From NCBI GenBank assembly GCA_031277615.1, contig JAITMC010000040.1, positions 62,001 to 126,000 of the forward strand: a stretch of DNA of 64,000 bases, read 5' to 3'. Each line of letters opens with the position of its first letter. Position 1 is the stretch's first letter. Both the position numbers and the translations under genes were made by a program. Positions 17,150 through 26,477 of this stretch are shown in pieces. The stretch comes from Chryseobacterium sp. (GTDB lineage: Bacteria > Bacteroidota > Bacteroidia > Flavobacteriales > Weeksellaceae). A model generated the notes under the pieces. That model did no database searches. It was not told the DNA's origin and saw nothing but the letters and a program-made list of their open reading frames with translations.

Positions 17150-17878
17150 CTACTTCTTTTTATTGATAAAATAATTGGACAATACTAAAGTAACACTGAT
17201 GATCAGGATAAAATAGGCAACATCTTTAAGGTCAACAAGACCTCTGGTAAAGCCCAGAAAATGCTGATAAAACCCAAGATTCTGAAGAATAAAATCGGCT
17301 CCGCCCAAAAGTTTATAGCTCGCCAGCTGCTCTATTCCGAAATACATGATGAAACACATGAAAACCCCCAGCAGATAAGCCATGATCTGGTTCTGCGATA
17401 ATGAAGAAGCCAGGATCCCCACTCCTGAGAATGCTGCAATTAAAATGATCAGGCCTATATAACTGCCAAAGGTCATTCCCAGGTCAATATTTCCTGCCGG
17501 AACTCCTAAAACATATACCGTATACAGGTAGATCAGCGAAGGAATAAGACATAAGATTCCTACGATCCATACGGAAAGGAATTTTCCGGTCACGAGTTCC
17601 GAAACTTTCAGCGGCTGGGAAAAAAGCCAGTTCAGGGTTCCCGTCTGCTGCTCTTCGGCAAAGGTCTTCATGGAAAGGGCCGGAATGATGAACATCAGCA
17701 GCCACGGAACAAGAACGAAATAGCTCTGAAGAGAGGCCATTCCGATCTCAAAAATATTAGAATCATTCTCGAAAAAAAACAGGAAAAGAGTCGTTATCAG
17801 ACTGAAGGCCGCAATGATTACCCACGCGCTCCAGTTGCCGAAATAACTCCAAAGTTCTTTCTTTAAAATTGCAAACAT
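17150..17878 (-). CDS. gldF: gliding motility ABC transporter permease GldF
   Basis: Inner-membrane permease of 242 residues with six hydrophobic segments (ABC-2 type). It begins MFAILKKELWSYFGNWSAWVIIAAF, carries the conserved PALSMKTFAEEQQTGTLNWL region that follows the second helix, and then the KVSELVTGKFLSVWIVGILC segment typical of GldF/NosY permeases. It is the first gene of a gldF-gldG pair. The ATPase gene gldA is not next to it, as is also common in flavobacteria. Confidence 0.93.
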   Translation of the reverse strand: MFAILKKELWSYFGNWSAWVIIAAFSLITTLFLFFFENDSNIFEIGMASLQSYFVLVPWLLMFIIPALSMKTFAEEQQTGTLNWLFSQPLKVSELVTGKFLSVWIVGILCLIPSLIYLYTVYVLGVPAGNIDLGMTFGSYIGLIILIAAFSGVGILASSLSQNQIMAYLLGVFMCFIMYFGIEQLASYKLLGGADFILQNLGFYQHFLGFTRGLVDLKDVAYFILIISVTLVLSNYFINKKK

Positions 17879-17969
17879 GTTTTATAGTTATGAGTTATGA
17901 ATGATAAGTACTGAGTGGGATCATACGGATTCATGTTCCGCTTTCACATCACTCTTTACAGGTCATCCT

Positions 17970-18521
17970 TTAAGGTTTCTTTTTATTTTTATTAACGAGT
18001 TTCACAGTCATCATGATCAGAAATACAAGAACGAAAAATCCTGCAATTAATTGCCACCAGTACTCGATTACTGAAGATTTGAGGATCACTGTAAACACCA
18101 CAAGGAAGAGAATGAAGGTCGCAATTTCATTGGCCTGTCTCAGTTTGATGTTGGCTGTTTCCAATGTATTCCCGTTCAGTTCTTTCAGTTTAAGCACTTT
18201 TTTCCAGCACCAGTAATGGTAGCCGGCAAGCCCGATCAGGAAGGTCAGCTTCAGGTGAAACCACGGCATTTTCATCAGCCCGGTATTCAGAAAGATCATC
18301 ACCAGCCCGCATACTGCCATAATGACCCCGGCCGGAACCGTAATGATATTCCACAGTCTTCTGGCCATAAAGGTATACTGCTCCCGAAGGATTTTCTTTT
18401 TTTCTTCAGGAAATTCATCGGTATCTTTATAGTAAACGAAGATCCTTACCAGATAGAAGATCCCCGCAAAGTAGCTTACCATAAAAATAATATGCAGCGC
18501 TTTTATTATTGTATAAAGCAT
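17970..18521 (-). CDS. hemJ: HemJ-like protoporphyrinogen oxidase / CopD family membrane protein
   Basis: Inner-membrane protein of 183 residues with about five hydrophobic segments. MLYTIIKALHIIFMVSYFAGIFYLVRIFVY carries the conserved N-terminal His and the RxFVY region. Later, MPWFHLKLTFLIGLAGYHYWCWKKV holds the further conserved His and Lys residues of the HemJ (UPF0093/CopD) family. HemJ oxidises protoporphyrinogen IX in heme synthesis. The same Pfam group includes CopD-like proteins, so the enzymatic role is probable rather than certain. It is separated from gldF by 91 bp with no clear terminator. Confidence 0.78.
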   Translation of the reverse strand: MLYTIIKALHIIFMVSYFAGIFYLVRIFVYYKDTDEFPEEKKKILREQYTFMARRLWNIITVPAGVIMAVCGLVMIFLNTGLMKMPWFHLKLTFLIGLAGYHYWCWKKVLKLKELNGNTLETANIKLRQANEIATFILFLVVFTVILKSSVIEYWWQLIAGFFVLVFLIMMTVKLVNKNKKKP

Positions 18522-18591
18522 TTTTGAAAAATAATGGCAAATATAACGTTAATAGAAAAAATATTTGATAGAAAAGGCAATAAATATAAAA

Positions 18592-18692
18592 AATGCTTCG
18601 ACTTTATTCAGTATGACCTTATCTATACGGACTGTTTTTCTATGGAATGAAAAAACAATACCTGTCACCATGCTGAACGAAGCCGAAGCATC
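18592..18692. repeat. dispersed inverted repeat (GCTTCGAC...TCAG-ATGAC type)
   Basis: Left arm ATGCTTCGACTTTATTCAGT-ATGAC (from 18593) and right arm CATGCTGAACGAAGCCGAAG-CAT (ending about 18691) are complementary with a few mismatches, around a 45-base spacer. Similar GCTTCGACTxCGCTCAGCATGACA sequences recur in many Bacteroidota intergenic regions. It lies downstream of kbl. Confidence 0.6.
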
Positions 18693-18707
18693 TGTATTTT
18701 AATCTGA

Positions 18708-19904
18708 TTAAGAAATCACACCCAGTTCTTTTCCTACCTTTTCAAAAGCAGCAATGGCTTTGTCAAGATGTTCTCTGGTATGCGCAGCAGAAAGCTGTAC
18801 CCTGATTCTTGCTTTCCCTTTCGGTACTACAGGATAGAAGAAACCGATTACATAAATTCCTTCATCCATAAGCTTTTCCGCCATTTTCTGGGAAAGCGGC
18901 GCATCATACAGCATAACCGGAACAATTGCGGCATCTCCGTCCGGAATATCAAATCCTTTGGCTTTCATCTGCGTTCTGAAATAATCTGCATTCTCCATTA
19001 CCCTGTCACGAAGCGTGGTATCGTCAGAGATCATATCCAGGACTTTCAAAGCAGCTCCTACAATACCCGGAGCTAATGAATTGGAGAATAAATAAGGTCT
19101 TGAACGCTGTCTCAGCATATCGATGATCTCTTTTTTACCGGAAGTAAACCCTCCAAGGGCTCCTCCAAGAGCTTTTCCTAAAGTGGAAGTAATGATATCC
19201 ACTCTTCTCATCACTTCATTGGCTTCATGGGTTCCACGGCCTGTTTTCCCGATGAAACCGGTTGCGTGGGAATCATCTACCATCACCAAAGCATTGTATT
19301 TATCGGCAAGGTCACAAACGCCTTTCAGGTCTGCTACGATACCGTCCATAGAGAAAACCCCATCGGTAACGATGATTTTGAAACGGTGGTCTTTTTCTGA
19401 AGCAGCAATCAGCTGGGCTTCAAGGTCAGCCATATTATTGTTTTTGTAACGGTATCTTGCCGCTTTACAAAGACGCACCCCGTCAATGATTGAAGCATGG
19501 TTCAGTTCATCTGAAATAATGGCATCCTCTTCTGTAAATAGAGGTTCAAACACTCCTCCATTCGCATCAAAACAGGCTGCGTACAGAATGGTATCTTCAA
19601 GCCCCAGGAAATCTGCAATTTTCTGTTCCAATTGCTTATGAATATCCTGAGTTCCGCAGATAAAACGCACAGATGACATACCATACCCATGGGATTCAAT
19701 CATATCCTGGGAAGCTTTCATCACTTCCGGGTTATTGGATAATCCCAGATAATTGTTGGCACAGAAGTTCAGCAGTTTTTTTCCGTTGGCTTCAATTTCG
19801 GCACTTTGCTGAGAAGTAATGATTCTTTCTCTTTTATAAAGACCGTCATTTTCAATGTTTTGAAGTTCGTTCTGTAAATGTTGAAGATATTTTTCAGAGA
19901 TCAT
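18708..19904 (-). CDS. kbl: glycine C-acetyltransferase (2-amino-3-ketobutyrate CoA ligase)
   Basis: PLP enzyme of 398 residues that converts 2-amino-3-ketobutyrate and CoA to glycine and acetyl-CoA, the second step of threonine breakdown. Visible motifs: [19 protein letters not shown] near the N-terminus, [57 protein letters not shown], and the PLP-lysine region [15 protein letters not shown] at about residue 245. Alpha-oxoamine synthase relatives (BioF, HemA) are similar, but the full-length match to Kbl is close. No threonine dehydrogenase gene is adjacent. Confidence 0.94.
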   Translation of the reverse strand: MISEKYLQHLQNELQNIENDGLYKRERIITSQQSAEIEANGKKLLNFCANNYLGLSNNPEVMKASQDMIESHGYGMSSVRFICGTQDIHKQLEQKIADFLGLEDTILYAACFDANGGVFEPLFTEEDAIISDELNHASIIDGVRLCKAARYRYKNNNMADLEAQLIAASEKDHRFKIIVTDGVFSMDGIVADLKGVCDLADKYNALVMVDDSHATGFIGKTGRGTHEANEVMRRVDIITSTLGKALGGALGGFTSGKKEIIDMLRQRSRPYLFSNSLAPGIVGAALKVLDMISDDTTLRDRVMENADYFRTQMKAKGFDIPDGDAAIVPVMLYDAPLSQKMAEKLMDEGIYVIGFFYPVVPKGKARIRVQLSAAHTREHLDKAIAAFEKVGKELGVIS

Positions 19905-19935
19905 TTTAGTAAATTTTTTAGATGTGCTAATTTAA

Positions 19936-19969
19936 TAAAAAAAGCCGTTTCCATCTTATGAAAACGGCT
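19936..19969 (-). terminator. terminator of the thioredoxin-like gene
   Basis: AGCCGTTTCCAT (19943-19954) pairs with ATGAAAACGGCT (19958-19969), 11 of 12 matched. On the minus strand the hairpin is followed by seven T. Confidence 0.85.
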
Positions 19970-19997
19970 CTGTTCTTTATGAATACTGAAAATCAGA

Positions 19998-20570
19998 TCA
20001 TTTAATAAGAGGAATAACAGTATGAGCAAGCATCTGCTGTACATTCTCCGTGGTTTTCTTATCCGGTTTCCTGTAATCTTTCCAGTTGGTGACCATCTTT
20101 ACTTCTCCCTGATGATTCACCACTATAAACTTTGAGAAATCAGGAATCATTTCGAGTTGCGGCGGAGTCATCTGCTCTGCAAAAGCACGGTTCCGCTTTT
20201 TGACTCCTCCCGGAAAGGCTGTATTTTTCAGAACCAGAATTTTAGCATCTTCAGATCTGCTTTTAACAATCTTTATGGCATTATTGATTTTCCGGTCGTC
20301 TTCCCCTTCTACCAGCACCACATAAACATCAGTATTATACTCCTTTTCCAGAGCAAGGGCATCCGGAAGATGCTGAATGCATGGTACGCACCAGCTGGCC
20401 AGCGTATAAAACACGGTATTAGGCTTCCCAGAATTTTTGGCAACGCACAGGATATCGTTTTTATCAACTGTCTTTGCTTCTATCCATTCAGATTTTTTCA
20501 GATCACAGCTCTCCTGTTGGGAAAACAAAAGGGAACTTCCGAAAAGGCCAAAAAGTAATAAAATTCTCAT
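19998..20570 (-). CDS. thioredoxin-like secreted protein
   Basis: A 190-residue protein with a signal peptide (MRILLLFGLFGSSLLFSQ) and a thioredoxin fold: TVFYTLASWCVPCIQHLPDALAL carries the CxxC redox motif (WCVPC) at about residues 60-64. It is followed by VYVVLVEGEDDRK and a late FIVVNHQGEVKMV strand. It resembles the TlpA/AhpC-TSA group that works in the periplasm on disulfides, but the usual cis-Pro strand is modified (MIPDFSKFIVV). It stands alone between kbl and the aminopeptidase genes, with its own terminator. Confidence 0.8.
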   Translation of the reverse strand: MRILLLFGLFGSSLLFSQQESCDLKKSEWIEAKTVDKNDILCVAKNSGKPNTVFYTLASWCVPCIQHLPDALALEKEYNTDVYVVLVEGEDDRKINNAIKIVKSRSEDAKILVLKNTAFPGGVKKRNRAFAEQMTPPQLEMIPDFSKFIVVNHQGEVKMVTNWKDYRKPDKKTTENVQQMLAHTVIPLIK

Positions 20571-20662
20571 TATTTAAAGTATTGGTTATTCATTTTTATC
20601 GTAACCAAAAATAATAAAAACAGATTATGGTTAAATGATCAACATCTGTTTTTAAAATATAT

Positions 20663-22588
20663 TTAACGTTTTATGAATTTTATCGGCTGCTCTTTTATCG
20701 TAAAAATATAAGCTCCCGGAACTAAATCTGATATCCCCATCGCCTGTCCCGGCTGATATATGCTTTTTCTGATGAGTCTTCCGTCTGCGGTATGAATCGT
20801 ATATTCTGTGGCCCGGTCAACGCCTTTCAGGTAGAGCTCATTTTTGGCTGGGTTCGGATATAATGCAAAATTTTCTTTTTCTACAGAGGCAACACTCAGG
20901 GTATTATCCTGAATTACGGTTGAATTTTTCTCCAGAATCTGGTGTTCATAATTGAACTGAACGCTTGAAACCGGGAAAGTTACGGCTTCAACAAAATCCT
21001 GATTATTGAACGTATTATTCAGCACAAAATAAGCGGTTTGTCCGGCGGTTCCCACTACTTTTACGGGTAAAGGCATTTCAAAGAAGCTTACCGTAGAAGA
21101 ACTCCGGGTCTGAGATACTTTAAAATGAATCTGGTTTCCGGTCTGTTTCCAACGGGTGGTGTAAGTAGGATATCCTTCACCATACAGCCAGTCGTTGAAA
21201 AACTCTGTAAAATCTTTACCGGTAGACTGTAGCAATGAAGCTTTAAAGTCGGCAGTAGTTGCATACCCATAGGCCAGATTTGGTTTTGTAAGGTAATCTT
21301 TAACTGCCTGATAGAAAACAGCGTCTCCTAAGACCCATTTGATCATTCTTACAATATAGCCCCCTTTTGAATAAGACAGGCGGCTGTCGAAAATCCGGTT
21401 GGAGTTGGATAACCATGTATCCGGAACATAGGTGCTTCCTCCCACAGCTGCTGTGATATAACTTTTTTCTCCCGCCAGGTAGTTTAAAAACTCCGTGTTG
21501 CTCATCAGCAGCTTTTCATTGGCAAGGTGTTCTCCAAAGGTAGCAAAACCTTCATTCAGCCATACATCATTCCAGGTTCCACAGGTAATTTTATCGCCAA
21601 ACCACTGGTGAGCCAGTTCATGGGCAATAATGTCTTTGCTCCAGGCTCCCATGGAAGACATGGTCTGGTGCTCCATCCCTCCTCCCCAGGTAAACTGCAT
21701 ATGTCCGTATTTCTCATCCCGGAACGGATAAGGCCCGAAATAAGTCTCGAAAGTAGTCATGATCTGTTTTGTCCATTCTATATTATTCATGACCGTTGTA
21801 TTGGCCGCTGTAGAAGGATAAACATAATTAATGAACGGAAACGGCGGGTTGCCTATAGTACTGCTTTGTTTTACAAAATTGGTAATGGAAAGGCCCACAA
21901 GATAGGCTGCTGTAGGATACATCGTTCTCCAGAAAGTCAGTTTCTGTCCGCCTGGAAGATTGGTTTCAGACATGAGTTTTCCGTTAGCTGCCACGTTATA
22001 TTGTGCAGGCGTAGTAATTTTAAAATCAAACCGGTCGATCTTGTCATTAAGGCTTTGCTTCGTAGGGAACCAGTCCTGTGCTCCGTAGGGCTGACTTAAA
22101 GTTGAAAGAACCGGGGTTCCGTTCTGCATATTATTAAAGAAAACATCAGGTGCTGTTGTTTCCCCGGCATAATGGATCGTTAAAGAATCCAGGGTGTTGG
22201 CTGGAACAGAAATAGGAAAGTCTATTTTTATTTCTTTGGTAGCCAGCTGTTGAAACGCAAGGTTCGTTCCGTGGTAACTGACCTGAGAAACCGCAAGATC
22301 ATTGGTCATATCAAAATAAATACTGCTCATATTCTGATTCGGCTTGAAATGGGAAGTTACCGAACCGGCAATATTATAAGATCCCGGCGTTAATGTAAGA
22401 TCCATTCTCTGATACTGCAGATCATAGTTGAGTGTATTAGGATTGGTATTCCCCGCGGCCATTCTGTTGGCAAAAGAGTTCTGTTCCCTGGCCGCAAGAC
22501 CTTTTTTTTCAAGATTGTCTCTCTGGTTCTGACTGTACACAGATGATGAGATCAGCAAACAGCTAACAAAAAAATAAAGTGTTTTCAT
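20663..22588 (-). CDS. M1 family aminopeptidase with T9SS type A sorting domain (copy 1)
   Basis: Secreted zinc aminopeptidase of 641 residues. The signal peptide is MKTLYFFVSCLLISSSVYSQ. The N-terminal beta domain (about 45-240) leads to a GGGMEHQ substrate motif (302-308), the zinc site HELAH (323-327) and the third ligand in NEGF (Glu346). The last 80 residues form a T9SS type A domain (FALYPNPAKNELYLKG...ISDLVPGAYIFTI...PIKFIKR). It lacks the C-terminal ERAP1-like helical domain of classical aminopeptidase N. A close paralog is at 24463-26391, with a TPR regulator gene between them. Confidence 0.92.
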   Translation of the reverse strand: MKTLYFFVSCLLISSSVYSQNQRDNLEKKGLAAREQNSFANRMAAGNTNPNTLNYDLQYQRMDLTLTPGSYNIAGSVTSHFKPNQNMSSIYFDMTNDLAVSQVSYHGTNLAFQQLATKEIKIDFPISVPANTLDSLTIHYAGETTAPDVFFNNMQNGTPVLSTLSQPYGAQDWFPTKQSLNDKIDRFDFKITTPAQYNVAANGKLMSETNLPGGQKLTFWRTMYPTAAYLVGLSITNFVKQSSTIGNPPFPFINYVYPSTAANTTVMNNIEWTKQIMTTFETYFGPYPFRDEKYGHMQFTWGGGMEHQTMSSMGAWSKDIIAHELAHQWFGDKITCGTWNDVWLNEGFATFGEHLANEKLLMSNTEFLNYLAGEKSYITAAVGGSTYVPDTWLSNSNRIFDSRLSYSKGGYIVRMIKWVLGDAVFYQAVKDYLTKPNLAYGYATTADFKASLLQSTGKDFTEFFNDWLYGEGYPTYTTRWKQTGNQIHFKVSQTRSSSTVSFFEMPLPVKVVGTAGQTAYFVLNNTFNNQDFVEAVTFPVSSVQFNYEHQILEKNSTVIQDNTLSVASVEKENFALYPNPAKNELYLKGVDRATEYTIHTADGRLIRKSIYQPGQAMGISDLVPGAYIFTIKEQPIKFIKR

Positions 22589-22785
22589 ATTCAGAAGTTA
22601 ATTCCGAATACAAAATAAGTACTTTTAACTCTAAAATTAAAAGATATTTTCAATCAATATTAAATTTCACTAAAAATTACTCAATATTAATTCACTTTAA
22701 TGATTACATATAAGGTTTGAGCTATGAATATAAAGTCCCTATTTTTCTGAGAACAGACACAATCTGTGAGAAAAGAAATAAATAT

Positions 22786-24189
22786 TTATTTGGATTCTTT
22801 TTCAAGTTTTTTGATGAAATAAGAAAAGTGGATGCCCGTTGTTGTTTTAAAAGCTTTAGTAAACTCTGATTTTGAATTAAACCCATAATTTTTAGCCAGA
22901 TCATCTGCCTTGTATACTCTCGATTCCGGATCAAAATATAAAAGACGTACAACATGATAGATCTTATCATCTGTTGAAACATGGCCTAAGGAAATTGCAG
23001 TATTTTGATGATCAGATTTAGATTTTTCGATCAGTTTTTTAAAATCTTTCTGAAGCTTTTTATTTTTTCTCCTCCAGAACAGCCAGCCGCATAATAAAAG
23101 AAGGAACGATATAACGGCAGAAATTATAATTACATTTTTTATGGTATTATTTTTCTCTTTTTCTTTTTTTTCTACGATTAATTTTACAGGGGTATTGATT
23201 GCTCTGTTTTCGGCAGTAATCAAGCTATCATTGAGCTTCATATAAAGACTGGTGTACATTTCAGATTTCTCGCGGTTTCCCTGCATTAAATTTGCTTTAT
23301 AAAGTATTTTGTAAAGATCTGCCCTGAAATCTGGAGAATTACTTTCTTTCTCAAGTACAATTCCTTTTTCTGCATAGATTATGCATTGATCATATTCTTT
23401 TTCATCTAAGAAAAACCTTGAAATAGCAAGATGTACATGTAGTAGCATAGCGTTTGAGAATTTATATTTATTGCAAAGATCTAAAGCTTTGTAAAAATAA
23501 ACTCTGGCTTGCTTTGTATTTTTCAAACTTTGATTTAAAACACCAAGATTCACATAAAGTATAGTAAGTTGTGAATTTTTCTTTTGCGCCATTTTTTCAT
23601 TACTTTCATCTATCTCTTGAAGCGCTTCAAGTTGTTTCAGACCATATTCCAGCATCATCATCGTTTCGGAAGCTGAATCACCCTTTTCTCCTTCCAAATA
23701 AGCAAAACCTCCATAGATCAAGCTTAGTGAGTAGAATTTATTATTGTTATTTTTTAATTTTTGGTTATAGGCTAATGCTTTATTCAGATAATTTTTGGCT
23801 TCATCAAATAAGCCCAAATACAGATAGGCTGAAGCAACATTGGTATAATTGAGGCAAACAATATAATCAGCCTTTATTTTGTTAACCAATTCATCATTTT
23901 CCCTCCCGATAAGTACTGCTTCTTTATACTTGTCACTGGCATTATAGGCAAATATTAAAGACATATTACTTTTAAATATGCCATAATTATAGTTTATTTT
24001 TTGTGCAGTTCTTTTTGCTTCTTCTGCCGTTTTAATGATTAGCTGGGGGCTGCCGGAAAACTCCAGTTTATCGAGCATTGCAATCTCTTTTTTTTGAAAA
24101 TTTTCTTCAGCGATTTTTTGTTTTTCTGTAGGATCAGAACATGAAATGGTGAAAATAACCAATAATAAAAAAGAAAATTTTTTAGCCAT
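22786..24189 (-). CDS. membrane-anchored TPR protein with C-terminal AraC-type DNA-binding domain
   Basis: A 467-residue protein. It begins with a lipoprotein-like signal (VIFTISC, Cys17). About 280 residues of tetratricopeptide repeats follow (LNYTNVASAYLYLGLFDEAKNYLNKALAYNQ; NLGVLNQSLKNTKQARVYFYKALDLC). A membrane helix lies near 345-365 (VIIISAVISFLLLLCGWLFWRRK). The C-terminus is a helix-turn-helix of the AraC class (YKADDLAKNYGFNSKSEFTKAFKTTTGIHFSYFIKKLEK). This sensor-regulator layout is frequent in chryseobacteria. Its position between two aminopeptidase paralogs suggests it may control them in response to envelope signals (inference). A cytoplasmic HTH fits the single membrane crossing. 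Confidence 0.82.
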   Translation of the reverse strand: MAKKFSFLLLVIFTISCSDPTEKQKIAEENFQKKEIAMLDKLEFSGSPQLIIKTAEEAKRTAQKINYNYGIFKSNMSLIFAYNASDKYKEAVLIGRENDELVNKIKADYIVCLNYTNVASAYLYLGLFDEAKNYLNKALAYNQKLKNNNNKFYSLSLIYGGFAYLEGEKGDSASETMMMLEYGLKQLEALQEIDESNEKMAQKKNSQLTILYVNLGVLNQSLKNTKQARVYFYKALDLCNKYKFSNAMLLHVHLAISRFFLDEKEYDQCIIYAEKGIVLEKESNSPDFRADLYKILYKANLMQGNREKSEMYTSLYMKLNDSLITAENRAINTPVKLIVEKKEKEKNNTIKNVIIISAVISFLLLLCGWLFWRRKNKKLQKDFKKLIEKSKSDHQNTAISLGHVSTDDKIYHVVRLLYFDPESRVYKADDLAKNYGFNSKSEFTKAFKTTTGIHFSYFIKKLEKESK

Positions 24190-24462
24190 AATTAATTTAT
24201 ATATAATAATTTAATAGAATATTGACAAAATAAATATTTTTATCAGAAATTGCAATGGTATTTTAAATTGATTTTACAGGTGCAGTAGCATCCGGCGTTG
24301 AATGTGGATTTAAAGTTTAGGCAATTTTTATTCTATCCCATTGAACTATGGAACTATGGTTTCAAAGTTATCTGAATAATCATTGAAAGACAGCAAGAGA
24401 AGATGATTGATTTGATGCTACCGTTGAAATGATTACCTGCTTAAATTTAAGCAGGCGTCATA
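24190..24462. other. intergenic stretch with a short palindrome
   Basis: It holds a perfect 20-bp palindrome CCTGCTTAAATTTAAGCAGG at 24436-24455, just downstream of the second aminopeptidase gene. No T-run follows, so it is at best a weak terminator. A short direct repeat (GAACTATG twice) lies near 24345. No gene is seen. Confidence 0.5.
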
Positions 24463-26391
24463 TCAGTATTTTAAAAACTTTATACTTTTCTCTTTTATCG
24501 TGAAAACATAGGCTCCGGGCACCAGATCAGCAATACTGATGGTCTTTTCCGGCTGATAAGTACCTTTTTTCACGAGTCTTCCTTCCACTGTATGAATAGA
24601 AAAATCAGCTGCTCTGTCTATTCCTTTTATAAACAGTTCATTTTTAGCAGGATTCGGATATAATGAGAAATTTTCTTTTTCTGCGGAAGCGATACTCAAC
24701 GTATTATCCTGAGTAACGGTTGAGTTTTTTTCAACGATCTGATATTCATAGTTAAATTCAACATTGGCAACCGGAAAAGCTACCGTTTCCACAAAATCCT
24801 GATTATTGAAGGTATTATTCAATGCAAAATAGGCGGTCTCTCCTGCTGTTCCGGTTACTTTTACCGGTAAAGGCATTTCAAAAAAGCTTACCGTGGAAGA
24901 GCTTTGGACCTGGGAAACTTTGAAATGAATCTGATTTCCGGTCTGTTTCCATTTCGTTGTGTAGGTAGGATATCCCTCACCATATAACCAGTCATTGAAA
25001 AATTCCGTAAAATCTTTTCCGGTAGACTGCAGCAGGGATGCCTTAAAATCTGAAGTCGTCACATAGTTATAAGCAAGGTTTGGTCTTGCATGATATTCCC
25101 GGAGTGCCTGATAAAAAGCGGTATCTCCAAGAATCCATTTGATCATTCTTAAAATGTAGGCTCCTTTTATGTAAGATAATCTGTTATCAAAAACCCTTCC
25201 TACACTTGGAAGCCCCGCATCCGGCACATAAACGCTGCCATCCGGAAAAGCGGTGATGATATTGATCTGACTGATAAGATAATTCATAAACTCCGGATGA
25301 GTCATGATCAGTTTTTCATTGGAAACATGGGTTCCGAATGTTGCAAACCCTTCATTCAGCCAGATATCATTCCAGGCACCACAGGTTACTTTATCCCCAA
25401 ACCACTGATGGGCCAGCTCATGGGCAATGAGATGCTTGGTCCAGCCGCCCATCGATGTCATCGTCTGATGCTCCATTCCTCCGCCATATTTGAATTCCAT
25501 ATGCCCATATTTTTCATCACGGAAAGGATAGGGTCCGAAATAGGTTTCAAAAGTATTCATGATCTGCTTCGTCCATTCTATATTATCCATACTCTCCGTA
25601 TTGGCAAAAGTAGCCGGATATACGTAATTCACGAAGGGAAATGGTGGATTTCCTATAGTATCGTTCAGCTTTATAAAATTCGTAATGGAGATGGCGATCA
25701 GGTAAGCTGCCGTAGGGTACATGGTTCTCCAGAAGGTCAGTTTCTGCCCTCCGGGAAGGGTGGTTTCCGACATCATTTTTCCGTTGGCTGCAACGCTGTA
25801 TTGTGAAGGGGTGGTAATTTTAAAATCAAAACGGTCGATCTTGTCATTAAGGCTTTGTTTGGTTGGAAACCAGTCCTGCGCTCCGTAAGGCTCATTTAAA
25901 GTGGAAAGAACCGGTACATTATTCTGAAGTCCCACTGAAAAAGCATTATACTGCTGTGAAGGCGGTCCCGAATAATGAATCGTTAATGAATCCAATGTGT
26001 TGGCAGGAACAGAAGCCGGAAAATCTATTTTTACCTCATTGGTGCCAAGCTGCTGGAAAGGAATATCCGCTCCATGGTATTTCACCTGGGAAACCGTTAA
26101 AACATTGGTGAGATCAAAATAGATGCTGCTCATATTCTGATTCGGCTTAAAGTGTGACGTAGCTGATCCGGTAATCATATGTTCTTCCGGATTCAGGGCT
26201 ATATCTAATCGCTGATACTGAAGATCATAGTTCAGGGTATTGGGATTGATGTTGAAAGTGGTCATTTTTTTCGCAAAAGCATTCTTTTCTTTTGTGATCA
26301 GTCCTTTCATCTCGATATTGAAATCCTGTTTCTGAGCATAAAGCTGCAGGGAAATCAACACACCTGTAAGCAGAGGATAAATTTTTCTCAT
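24463..26391 (-). CDS. M1 family aminopeptidase with T9SS type A sorting domain (copy 2)
   Basis: Paralog of the gene at 20663-22588, 642 residues from ATG 26391. The upstream in-frame ATG at 26439 would put a charged leader before the signal peptide MRKIYPLLTGVLISLQLYAQ and is rejected. The zinc motif HELAHQWFGDK and NEGFATFG are intact, as are GGGMEHQTMTSMG and the T9SS tail (FSLYPNPAKNELFIKG...IADLVPGAYVFTI...SIKFLKY). The two copies are alike over the whole length, with the most variable part around the specificity loop after the active site (INIITAFPDGSVYVPD against KSYITAAVGGSTYVPD), so a shift in substrate range is possible. Confidence 0.92.
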   Translation of the reverse strand: MRKIYPLLTGVLISLQLYAQKQDFNIEMKGLITKEKNAFAKKMTTFNINPNTLNYDLQYQRLDIALNPEEHMITGSATSHFKPNQNMSSIYFDLTNVLTVSQVKYHGADIPFQQLGTNEVKIDFPASVPANTLDSLTIHYSGPPSQQYNAFSVGLQNNVPVLSTLNEPYGAQDWFPTKQSLNDKIDRFDFKITTPSQYSVAANGKMMSETTLPGGQKLTFWRTMYPTAAYLIAISITNFIKLNDTIGNPPFPFVNYVYPATFANTESMDNIEWTKQIMNTFETYFGPYPFRDEKYGHMEFKYGGGMEHQTMTSMGGWTKHLIAHELAHQWFGDKVTCGAWNDIWLNEGFATFGTHVSNEKLIMTHPEFMNYLISQINIITAFPDGSVYVPDAGLPSVGRVFDNRLSYIKGAYILRMIKWILGDTAFYQALREYHARPNLAYNYVTTSDFKASLLQSTGKDFTEFFNDWLYGEGYPTYTTKWKQTGNQIHFKVSQVQSSSTVSFFEMPLPVKVTGTAGETAYFALNNTFNNQDFVETVAFPVANVEFNYEYQIVEKNSTVTQDNTLSIASAEKENFSLYPNPAKNELFIKGIDRAADFSIHTVEGRLVKKGTYQPEKTISIADLVPGAYVFTIKEKSIKFLKY

Positions 26392-26422
26392 ATTCAGATC
26401 ATTAGATTCACTCAAAGATAAA

Positions 26423-26455
26423 AAAAACCTTCTAATCATTGATTAAAAGGTTTTT
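26423..26455 (-). terminator. terminator after the PBP4-type carboxypeptidase gene
   Basis: AAAAACCTTCTAATC pairs with GATTAAAAGGTTTTT around 26423-26455. On the minus strand a run of T follows. It separates the carboxypeptidase gene from aminopeptidase copy 2. Confidence 0.8.
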
Positions 26456-26477
26456 ATAATATTAAAATAAATATTTT

